A stretch of DNA of 64,000 bases, taken from Pseudomonadota bacterium. GTDB lineage: Bacteria; Pseudomonadota; Gammaproteobacteria; Burkholderiales; Gallionellaceae. Within the stretch, counting starts at the first letter, position 1. The number at the start of each line of letters is the position of its first letter. Under the pieces are notes generated by a model. It had not been told where the DNA came from. It saw only the letters and a list, made by a program, of their open reading frames with translations, and did not search any database. The DNA is taken from the NCBI GenBank assembly GCA_021782995.1, contig JAJXUI010000014.1, positions 1-64,000 on the forward strand. The letters run 5' to 3'. Made by a program: the position numbers and the translations under genes. Shown here in pieces: positions 20,228-28,681 of this stretch.

Positions 20228-21036
20228 TCATGTTGAGGGACTGACAAGGCTCAGTCCGTGATCGCCAATCCGGCGCATCAGTCTGATACCATCCGGTGTG
20301 TGGTTGGTAAAGTCAAGGATGGCCTTGCTGATCTGCTTGAGATGCGTCCTGTCCATTTGCGGGTTACCCATAAAGACGCTGCCGGGTAACGGCTGGTCGC
20401 AGGTATACGCAACTACAATCTGTTCCTGCATGGAAGCTGGTATCTGCCGGATTGCATGATCGGAAACGATGGCTGCATCTACATCTCCCGTGATCAGCAT
20501 ATTGACGGCAGATTTGTGGTCACCCATGTTATAAAGTTTGCATGCCTTGTCGGCATGGAGCCCTTCGGCCTTCAGCAGCTGTATGGCATATTGTGAAGTA
20601 ATCGATGTACTGTCAGTCATGTAATTTTCTTGACGGATAGCGCGGCGGGATCGTGGAGGGTGTGTCCGCTGGGCAGCAGGATGGCAGGCCGGGTGGGGTC
20701 ATCAGGTTGCAATAACGGACTATATCCATAGTTCGCCCAGGCCAGATAGGCAGCGTTGGCAATCGAGACGATGACGGGAAATTCGTATTGCTGGATGTGC
20801 AGGTAAAATGTCCGGTAGTCGGAGGCTGAAACAAGGCTGACCTGCCTGTGCAGAGGCGTTTTCAGTTGCTGTGTCAGCGGCGCGCAGTTCAAGTCCCGCG
20901 AGCACACGGGCAGGACAGGCGCAAATGCGATTTCCACTGCGCCGTCATCTGCCGCATGCAGAAGATGCATGGCCAGACAGGCAAGTAGAGCAAACAGGAA
21001 TGCATGTCGGTTCGCGCTCTTCATTATATTTACCAA
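20228..21036 (-). pseudogene. PhnD-like substrate-binding protein split by a frameshift (ORFs 20617-21036 and 20228-20620)
   Basis: ORF1 has a signal peptide and the N-terminal half and stops at ...SVKKIT*; ORF2 (-1 frame, ATGA overlap) continues MTDSTSITSQYAIQLL... as the C-terminal half. Confidence 0.7.
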
Positions 21037-21180
21037 TCATTCATCGATCTGGTAACTCATATGTGCAAGCACCCTATGAGCCGTGATAGTCCGGCTACTC
21101 CTTTTCAGCTGGTTTATACAGTAAACAGATTGTTCTTGGCAAATCTTAGAATTAGAAAATAATGATATTGCAACAATTAC

Positions 21181-23403
21181 TTATTTGATTCTCATGCCGG
21201 GCTGGGCGCCTGTGTCCGGGTGCAGGATGTAGAGGCCCGGTGCATCGCCCGATGCGGCCAGCACCATGCCTTCGGACATGCCGAATTTCATCTTGCGCGG
21301 CGCGAGGTTGGCCACCATCACGGTAAGTCTGCCTTGCAGCTGTTCAGGATCGTAGGCAGATTTGATGCCCGCAAATACCGTGCGTGGATTTTCCTCGCCG
21401 ATATCCAAAGTTAATTTGAGCAGTTTCTCGGCGCCTTCGACGTGCTCGGCGTTGACGATTTTCGCGACGCGCAGGTCGACTTTTGCGAAATCGTCTATTG
21501 TTATGTAATTATTTGTTTCCATTATATTATTTTCTTTCTTGCTGGTATCGTGTTGTTGCGCCTCGGCATGACGCTGCTGTGAGTGTGGTACGGGTGCTGG
21601 CTGCAGCGACGCCTTGTTGGCGTCCACCATTGCGGCGATCAGCTTGGGGTCGAGGCGGGTCATCAGGTGCTGGTACTCATTGATGGTGTGGTCGAGAAGG
21701 TCACAATCTAGCGAATTCCATGTTAGAACGTCTGTATTTAGAAACTCGCCTACTTTAGAAGCCGTAACTGGCAGTATAGGTGACAAATACGTTGTTATTG
21801 CCTTGAACATGTTTAAGGCCGTTGTGCATACTTCATGAAGGCGTGATAAATCTTCTTCTTTTTCCGATTTAGCCAGCTCCCAAGGTTTGAAATGATTTAC
21901 GTATGTATTGGCAACTTCCGCTAACTGCATTACAGCCCGAAGGGCTTTGCTGTAGTCTCGAGCTTCATAAAATTCTGCAATTTTGATTCGAGAAGCAATT
22001 ATGGTTTCACGAGCACCATCGAGTTTCTGTCCAATAGCCGAGGCATATAGATTAGCCTCAGCTTTTGTAATTGCCTGACCGAAACTTTCTAAAGCATCGC
22101 CATATTTAACGGTACGAAGCGCTGCGATATCACTATCGCTCATGCGACCCAACTTTCCGTTAAACCGTTTGGTAACAAACCCAGCGCACCGGCTAGCAAT
22201 GTTGATGTACTTACCTATCAGATCGCTGTTCACCTTGGCCACAAAATCTTCAAGGCTGAGGTCGAGGTCTTCCATCGTGCCGTTCAGTTTCGAGGCGTAG
22301 TAATAGCGCAGGTATTCGGTGTTCCTGATGTGATCGACATAGCTCTTCGCGGTGATGAAGGTGCCGCGCGATTTGCTCATCTTCTCGCCGTTTACGGTGA
22401 GGAAGCCGTGCGCAAATAATTTTGTCGGCGTGCGGAAACCGGCATGTTGCAGCATGGCCGGCCAGAACAGCGCGTGGAAATACAGGATGTCCTTGCCGAT
22501 GAAGTGGTACAGCTCGGCATCGGAACCTTGCTTCCAGTAGTCGTCAAAATTGATGCCTTTGGCGCTGCACAGTTTCTGGAAGCTGCCCATATAGCCCACC
22601 GGCGCATCCAGCCATACATAGAAATATTTGCCGGGCGCATCGGGAATTTCAAAGCCGAAGTAGGGCGCATCGCGCGAGATGTCCCAGTCGGTCAGCTTGT
22701 TGTCGCCTGCTTCGCCCAGCCATTCCTGCATCTTGTTGGCCGCTTCGGCTTGCAGCGTGCCGCTCTTGGTCCATTGCTGCAGGAACTGCTGGCAGCTGGG
22801 GGCGGAGAGTTTGAAGAAGTAGTGGTCGGATGCCTTCATCACCGGCTTGGCTCCGGAAACGGCTGAATACGGGTTGATCACTTCGGAAGTGGTGTAGGCC
22901 GCGCCGCACACTTCACAGTTGTCGCCATACTGGTCTTTGGCATGGCACTTGGGGCATTCGCCCTTGATGAAACGGTCCGGCAGGAACATTTGCTTCACCG
23001 GGTCGTAATACTGTTCGATTGAACGTTTTTCGATCAGGTTGGCATCGCGCAGTTTGTTGTAAATGGCATTGGCATGCTCGCGCGTCTCGGCTGAATTGGT
23101 CGAGCCGTAGTGGTCGAAATTCACATGGAAGGCGGAGAAGTCTTCAAAGTGCTCCTGCCATACGCGGGCGATCAGCTGTTCGGGCGTAATGCCTTCCTTT
23201 TCCGCGCGCAGCATCACCGGGGTGCCGTGGGTGTCGTCCGCGCACACATAGTGGCAGCTGTGGCCGCGCATTTTCTGGAAGCGCACCCAGATGTCGGTCT
23301 GGATATATTCCACCAGATGCCCCAGGTGAATGCTGCCATTGGCATAGGGCAGGGCGGAGGTGACCAGAATCTTTCGGGAGGCGGATTGAGTGCTGCGCGT
23401 CAT
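21181..23403 (-). CDS. metG: Methionyl-tRNA synthetase with C-terminal tRNA-binding domain
   Basis: [33 protein letters not shown] motif ([12 protein letters not shown]); C-terminal [12 protein letters not shown]... Confidence 0.97.
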   Translation of the reverse strand: MTRSTQSASRKILVTSALPYANGSIHLGHLVEYIQTDIWVRFQKMRGHSCHYVCADDTHGTPVMLRAEKEGITPEQLIARVWQEHFEDFSAFHVNFDHYGSTNSAETREHANAIYNKLRDANLIEKRSIEQYYDPVKQMFLPDRFIKGECPKCHAKDQYGDNCEVCGAAYTTSEVINPYSAVSGAKPVMKASDHYFFKLSAPSCQQFLQQWTKSGTLQAEAANKMQEWLGEAGDNKLTDWDISRDAPYFGFEIPDAPGKYFYVWLDAPVGYMGSFQKLCSAKGINFDDYWKQGSDAELYHFIGKDILYFHALFWPAMLQHAGFRTPTKLFAHGFLTVNGEKMSKSRGTFITAKSYVDHIRNTEYLRYYYASKLNGTMEDLDLSLEDFVAKVNSDLIGKYINIASRCAGFVTKRFNGKLGRMSDSDIAALRTVKYGDALESFGQAITKAEANLYASAIGQKLDGARETIIASRIKIAEFYEARDYSKALRAVMQLAEVANTYVNHFKPWELAKSEKEEDLSRLHEVCTTALNMFKAITTYLSPILPVTASKVGEFLNTDVLTWNSLDCDLLDHTINEYQHLMTRLDPKLIAAMVDANKASLQPAPVPHSQQRHAEAQQHDTSKKENNIMETNNYITIDDFAKVDLRVAKIVNAEHVEGAEKLLKLTLDIGEENPRTVFAGIKSAYDPEQLQGRLTVMVANLAPRKMKFGMSEGMVLAASGDAPGLYILHPDTGAQPGMRIK

Positions 23404-23551
23404 GGCTGTATGTCCGTAAAGCAATAGAATAAGGGGCTATTGTAGCAAACTCGGCCATCACCTTGACTCCCAAAGGTCTCTGGTTGACGCTCAAAGGGCT
23501 CTGGGGGAGAAGATGGTGAAAACACTGTCGGGAAAAGGGGAGTCGTCAGAT

Positions 23552-23576
23552 ATATCCTACAAAAGTAGTCGGATTT
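23552..23576 (+). promoter_or_regulatory. Putative IscR type-1-like operator upstream of the Mrp/ApbC gene
   Basis: ATATCCTACA-AAAGT-AGTCGGATTT, an imperfect 25-bp dyad; compared with type-1 consensus ATASYYGACTRNWWYAGTCRRSTAT; overlaps the -35/spacer of a TAAAAT (23580-23585) -10-like site. Confidence 0.4.
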
Positions 23577-23627
23577 AGGTAAAATTGGCGTTTTGGTTAG
23601 CTAGGCTAGATTTTCCCGGAGGTTTAA

Positions 23628-24722
23628 ATGGCTTTTACTGATGCAGATGTACAGAACGCGCTGAAGAATCTGATTGACCCGAATACGAAAAAGGATTTCG
23701 TTGCCGGCAAGTCGATCAAGAATGTCAAAGTGAGTGGCAGTGATGTGACACTGGACGTGGTGCTGGGTTATCCCGCCAAGAGTGTGTGGGGCGAGATCAA
23801 GGCCATGGTGGAAGATCACCTGAAGAAAAACCTGTCAGGTGCAGGCAAGGTCGAGGCAAATGTTTCCAGCAAGGTGGTGCCGCATGCGGTACAGCGTGGC
23901 GTGAAGCTGGTGGACGGTGTGAAGAACATCATCGCTGTGGCCAGCGGCAAGGGCGGCGTGGGCAAATCCACGACTGCGATCAATCTGGCGCTGGCGTTGT
24001 CCGCCGAGGGTGCAAAAGTCGGCATCCTGGATGCGGATATCTATGGCCCTTCACAGCCGACCATGCTGGGCGTCAAAGGCTCGCCGGTTTCCAATGATGG
24101 CAAGATGCTGGAGCCGATGATCGGACATGGCCTGCAGGCCATGTCGATCGGCTTCATGATCCCGAGCGACGACCAGGCGATGGTGTGGCGTGGTCCAATG
24201 GTGACGCAGGCACTGGAGCAGCTGCTGAACCAGACGCGCTGGGACAACCTGGATTACCTGGTGGTCGATATGCCGCCAGGCACCGGCGACGTGCAACTGA
24301 CCCTGGCGCAAAAAGTGCCGGTGACCGGTGCAGTGATCGTCACCACGCCGCAGGATATTGCGCTGATGGATGCGCGCAAGGGACTGAAGATGTTCGAGAA
24401 GGTGGATATCAAGATCCTTGGCATCGTGGAAAACATGAGCACGCATATCTGTTCCAAGTGCGGCCATGAAGAACATATCTTCGGTAGCGGTGGCGGCGAG
24501 AAAATGTGTGCCGACTACAACGTCGAATTCCTTGGCGGCTTGCCGCTGGATATCAATATCCGCATGCAGGCCGATGCGGGTGCGCCGACCGTGGTGACCG
24601 AGCCGGATGGCAATATCGCCAAGGTGTACAAACAGATCGCGCGCCGCGTAGCGGTGAAAATTGCAGATATGGCCCAGGATCATAGTGCGGCGTTCCCCAA
24701 GATCGTCGTAAAAAGCACATAA
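23628..24722 (+). CDS. apbC: Fe-S cluster carrier ATPase, Mrp/ApbC/NBP35 family
   Basis: Walker A ASGKGGVGKSTTAINLAL; VDMPPGTGDVQLTL; CSKCGHEEHIFGSGGG. Confidence 0.96.
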   Translation: MAFTDADVQNALKNLIDPNTKKDFVAGKSIKNVKVSGSDVTLDVVLGYPAKSVWGEIKAMVEDHLKKNLSGAGKVEANVSSKVVPHAVQRGVKLVDGVKNIIAVASGKGGVGKSTTAINLALALSAEGAKVGILDADIYGPSQPTMLGVKGSPVSNDGKMLEPMIGHGLQAMSIGFMIPSDDQAMVWRGPMVTQALEQLLNQTRWDNLDYLVVDMPPGTGDVQLTLAQKVPVTGAVIVTTPQDIALMDARKGLKMFEKVDIKILGIVENMSTHICSKCGHEEHIFGSGGGEKMCADYNVEFLGGLPLDINIRMQADAGAPTVVTEPDGNIAKVYKQIARRVAVKIADMAQDHSAAFPKIVVKST

Positions 24723-24755
24723 ACTGTTATAAATTTTGGGCAGAGGCGGTAAACT

Positions 24756-24790
24756 AAGTCCTTTCTCCTGTTAGGGGGAAAGGACTTTTA
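24756..24790 (+). terminator. Rho-independent terminator
   Basis: AAGTCCTTTC...GGAAAGGACTTTTA inverted repeat downstream of apbC. Confidence 0.7.
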
Positions 24791-24810
24791 ACTTTATAGT
24801 CATACCTGCA

Positions 24811-24874
24811 GGTCGGGTTAGCGTAGCGTAACCCGACATTTATGATCGTCGGGCTACGCTACGCTAACCCGACC
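24811..24874. repeat. Near-perfect inverted repeat, REP/MITE-like
   Basis: GGTCGGGTTAGCGTAGCGTAACCCGAC (24811-24837) and GTCGGGCTACGCTACGCTAACCCGACC (24848-24874): 27-bp arms, 1 mismatch, 10-bp spacer. Confidence 0.85.
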
Positions 24875-24889
24875 TACGTTGAGGACGAA

Positions 24890-25456
24890 ATGAGTATCAA
24901 ATCGGACAAGTGGATACGCCGCATGGCGGAGCAGCACGGCATGATCGAACCATTCGAGCCTGGCCAGGTCAAGGAAGTGGATGGCAAGCGTATCGTTTCT
25001 TATGGTACGTCCAGCTATGGCTACGACATCCGCTGTTCCACCGAATTCAAGCTGTTCACCAATATCAACAGCACGATCGTCGACCCGAAAAATTTTGATC
25101 CTAGCTCCTTTGTCGAGGTCAACAACGATTTCTGCATCATTCCGCCGAACTCCTTTGCGCTGGCGCGCACGGTGGAATATTTCCGCATTCCGCGCAATGT
25201 GCTGACTGTGTGCCTGGGCAAGAGTACCTATGCGCGTTGCGGCATCATCGTGAATGTGACGCCATTCGAGCCGGAATGGGAAGGTTATGTGACACTGGAA
25301 TTTTCCAACACCACACCGCTGCCGGCCAAGATTTATGCCAATGAAGGTGTGGCGCAGGTGCTGTTTTTCGAGTCGGATGAGGTGTGCGAGACATCCTATA
25401 AAGACCGTGGCGGCAAATATCAGGGGCAGCATGGAGTGACGCTGCCAAAAATGTGA
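24890..25456 (+). CDS. dcd: dCTP deaminase
   Basis: [52 protein letters not shown]. Confidence 0.97.
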   Translation: MSIKSDKWIRRMAEQHGMIEPFEPGQVKEVDGKRIVSYGTSSYGYDIRCSTEFKLFTNINSTIVDPKNFDPSSFVEVNNDFCIIPPNSFALARTVEYFRIPRNVLTVCLGKSTYARCGIIVNVTPFEPEWEGYVTLEFSNTTPLPAKIYANEGVAQVLFFESDEVCETSYKDRGGKYQGQHGVTLPKM

Positions 25457-25765
25457 GTTGGAAATTTCAGCCTTGCTTCGGTGGTGTTTGATTTTATTAA
25501 GTTTTTTTCTGAAATAACTTTACACAGCAGGCGGCAAATCTGCGACAATGCGCGCCATTGCAGCCAGGTGGCTGCATTTTCATTTGCGCGCTAAAACTGC
25601 GTAAGGGTTGTCGAGTCTACCCAAAAGCTGAAATTCTGTTAGTTGCGTCATCAGATTGCCCTGGGGGCAATATTGAGTCTGTGCAGAAATTGGAATTCGC
25701 ATAAGGTAAATATTTTGCAGAATATTGTGAACGTCGGAAAGTGAATTCACTAATTGGGAGTGGCC

Positions 25766-28015
25766 ATGAAATTTAATTTCCCCATCATCATTATCGACGA
25801 GGATTTTCGTGCGGAAAACGCCAGTGGTATCGGCATACGCGCGCTGGCCGAGGCGATCCAGAAAGAGGGCATCGAGGTGCTGGGGGTGACCAGCTACGGG
25901 GACCTGTCTTCGTTTGCGCAGCAGCAGAGCCGCGCATCGGCCTTCCTGCTGTCGATCGATGATGAGGAATTCGGTGGCGGCAGCCATGAAGAAACAGAAC
26001 ATGCGCTGAAAACCCTGCGCGCCTTTGTTGCCGAGATACGCCACAAGAATGCCGACATTCCCATCTACCTGTATGGCGAAACCCGTACTTCGCGCCACAT
26101 CCCGAACGACATCCTGCGCGAGTTGCATGGCTTCATCCACATGCATGAAGATACCCCGGAATTCGTCGCGCGTCATATCATCCGTGAAGCGCGCGCTTAC
26201 CTGGATTCATTGGCGCCGCCGTTCTTCCGCGCGCTGGTCGGTTATGCGCAGGATGGTTCCTACTCCTGGCACTGCCCCGGACACTCCGGCGGCGTGGCCT
26301 TTTTGAAATCGCCGGTAGGGCGGATGTTCCACCAGTTTTTTGGCGAAAACATGCTGCGCGCCGACGTGTGCAATGCGGTGGACGAGCTGGGACAATTGCT
26401 GGATCACACCGGCCCGGTAGCGGCTTCCGAGCTGAATGCGGCGCGCATCTTCAATTCCGACCACCTGTTCTTCGTCACCAACGGCACCTCCACGTCAAAC
26501 AAGATCGTGTGGCATTCAACCGTTGCGCCGGACGACATCGTGGTGGTGGACCGCAACTGCCACAAGTCCATCCTGCATGCGATCATGATGACTGGCGCAG
26601 TGCCGGTGTTCCTGACCCCGACGCGGAACAATTACGGCATCATCGGCCCGATTCCACAGTCCGAGTTCGACATGGCCAATATCCAGAAGAAGATCGATGC
26701 GAACCCTTTCATCAAGGACAAGCAGCGCAAGCCGCGCATCCTCACCATCACGCAGAGTACCTATGACGGTGTGCTGTACAACGTGGAAACGATCAAGCAG
26801 ATGCTGGACGGCAAGATCGACACATTGCATTTTGACGAAGCCTGGCTGCCGCACGCTGCCTTCCACGAGTTTTACAGGGACATGCATGCAATCGGTGCCA
26901 ACCGCAAGCGCACGAAAGAGTCGATGATCTTCTCCACGCAGTCCACGCACAAATTGCTGGCCGGCCTGTCGCAGGCCTCGCAGATTCTGGTGCAGGACAG
27001 CGAGGAAAAGAAGCTGGACCGTGATTGCTTCAACGAGGCCTACCTGATGCACACCTCTACCAGCCCGCAATACGCGATCATTGCCTCGTGCGACGTGGCG
27101 GCGGCAATGATGGAGCCACCGGGCGGCACCGCACTGGTGGAAGAATCCATCGCCGAAGCGCTGGATTTCCGCCGTGCGATGCGCAAGGTGGAAGGCGATT
27201 TCAGCAATGAATGGTGGTTCAAGGTGTGGGGACCGGACTACCTGGTCGAAGAAGGCATGGCCTCGCGCGATGACTGGATGCTGAGCGCGGATGACCGCTG
27301 GCATGGCTTCGGCAAGCTGGCCAAAGGCTTCAACATGCTGGACCCGATCAAGGCCACGGTGATTACGCCGGGACTGGAGGTAGAGGGCGATTTCGCCGAC
27401 ACCGGCATCCCGGCGGCGATTGTCACCAAATACCTGGCCGAACACGGTGTGGTGGTGGAAAAGTGTGGCCTGTATTCCTTCTTCATCATGTTCACCATCG
27501 GCATCACCAAGGGGCGCTGGAACACGATGGTGACCGAGCTGCAGCAGTTCAAGGATGACTACGACAAGAACCAGCCGCTGTGGCGCATCCTGCCGGAATT
27601 CATTGCCAAGAATCCGCGCTATGAAAAGATCGGCCTGCGCGATTTGTGCAACCAGATTCACGGCATCTACAAGGCCAACGATGTGGCGCGCCTGACCACC
27701 GAGATGTACCTGTCTGACATGGTGCCGGCGATGAAGCCATCCGATGCCTTCGCCAAGATGGCGCATGGCGAAATCGAGCGGGTGCTGATCGATGAGCTTG
27801 AAGGGCGTGTGACCGCAGTGTTGCTGACGCCTTATCCACCCGGCATACCATTGCTGATACCGGGCGAACGCTTCAACAAGACGATCGTGAACTACCTCAA
27901 GTTCGCGCGTGCATTCAACCTGCAATTCCCGGGTTTTGAAACCGATATTCACGGGCTGGTCTCGGAGAAGGTGCAAGGCGAGCGGGTTTACTATGTCGAC
28001 TGTGTGAAAGACTGA
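25766..28015 (+). CDS. Orn/Lys/Arg decarboxylase, class I PLP-dependent
   Basis: SWHCPGHSGGVAFLKSPVGRMFHQFFGENMLRAD; FSTQSTHKLLAGLSQAS (PLP lysine). Confidence 0.95.
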   Translation: MKFNFPIIIIDEDFRAENASGIGIRALAEAIQKEGIEVLGVTSYGDLSSFAQQQSRASAFLLSIDDEEFGGGSHEETEHALKTLRAFVAEIRHKNADIPIYLYGETRTSRHIPNDILRELHGFIHMHEDTPEFVARHIIREARAYLDSLAPPFFRALVGYAQDGSYSWHCPGHSGGVAFLKSPVGRMFHQFFGENMLRADVCNAVDELGQLLDHTGPVAASELNAARIFNSDHLFFVTNGTSTSNKIVWHSTVAPDDIVVVDRNCHKSILHAIMMTGAVPVFLTPTRNNYGIIGPIPQSEFDMANIQKKIDANPFIKDKQRKPRILTITQSTYDGVLYNVETIKQMLDGKIDTLHFDEAWLPHAAFHEFYRDMHAIGANRKRTKESMIFSTQSTHKLLAGLSQASQILVQDSEEKKLDRDCFNEAYLMHTSTSPQYAIIASCDVAAAMMEPPGGTALVEESIAEALDFRRAMRKVEGDFSNEWWFKVWGPDYLVEEGMASRDDWMLSADDRWHGFGKLAKGFNMLDPIKATVITPGLEVEGDFADTGIPAAIVTKYLAEHGVVVEKCGLYSFFIMFTIGITKGRWNTMVTELQQFKDDYDKNQPLWRILPEFIAKNPRYEKIGLRDLCNQIHGIYKANDVARLTTEMYLSDMVPAMKPSDAFAKMAHGEIERVLIDELEGRVTAVLLTPYPPGIPLLIPGERFNKTIVNYLKFARAFNLQFPGFETDIHGLVSEKVQGERVYYVDCVKD

Positions 28016-28074
28016 GCGACTGGATGGTGTGAAGCATTGAGCCGTTTACAGTTCAGGTAAAGCTCATGGTAATG

Positions 28075-28101
28075 AAAACGGGCGCCTCGGCGCCCGTTTT
28101 T
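28075..28101. terminator. Rho-independent terminator, probably bidirectional
   Basis: AAAACGGGCGCC TC GGCGCCCGTTTTT between convergent genes. Confidence 0.85.
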
Positions 28102-28120
28102 CTGGCAAGCAATAAGTTGC

Positions 28121-28525
28121 TTATCTGCCTGGTCCCACCCCGCCTCCGGGTCCCATGCCGCTTCCGGGGCGCATCATGCCACCACGAGCTGGCGGTTCAT
28201 CAGGCAGGGTAATGCCTTTCTCCTTGGCGCGCTCCTGCATTTTTTTGTGGTGCTCGAGACGAAATTGTTCGCGTTCCTTTGCGGTTTTCAGGGTGCGGAC
28301 TCGATTGCGATATTCCAGGCGCTCTTCCTCGGTCATCAGGTTATAGCCATAAATTCGATCATTGGTGCGAGTCTGCAGCTTGTCCCGGGTTTTGTCCTGG
28401 GTTTTGTCTTTGGTCTGATCCTGTGTTCTGTCCCTGTCCTGGTCTTTGTCATCTGCCACGGACAGCTGTGCCCATGCCAGCAGACTGGTCGCCAGCAATG
28501 CTGCAATCAATGCTCGAAATTTCAT
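28121..28525 (-). CDS. Small exported hypothetical protein with Asp/Lys/Arg/Gln repeat region and Gly/Met/Pro-rich tail
   Basis: Signal peptide MKFRALIAALLATSLLAWAQLSVA; DKDQDRDRTQDQTKDKTQDKTRDK; YGYNLMTEEERLEYRNRVRTLKTAKEREQFRLEHHKKM. Confidence 0.75.
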   Translation of the reverse strand: MKFRALIAALLATSLLAWAQLSVADDKDQDRDRTQDQTKDKTQDKTRDKLQTRTNDRIYGYNLMTEEERLEYRNRVRTLKTAKEREQFRLEHHKKMQERAKEKGITLPDEPPARGGMMRPGSGMGPGGGVGPGR

Positions 28526-28681
28526 ATATGCCTCCTGAAAGGGTGAAAGAAAATTGCGTCACACGCCATACACGACGCACGATGCATGTCAATTATTCAC
28601 CTCATCCAGCGCATGCGCAACGTAATTTGAACTACAGTATCCGACTACAGTCGAATTGCAATATATTGAATATATTAATAT

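Noticed and set aside
26516-27976. 486-aa ORF antisense to the Orn/Lys/Arg decarboxylase
   Set aside because: Shadow ORF produced by GC-rich codon bias; the sense strand carries an unambiguous enzyme.
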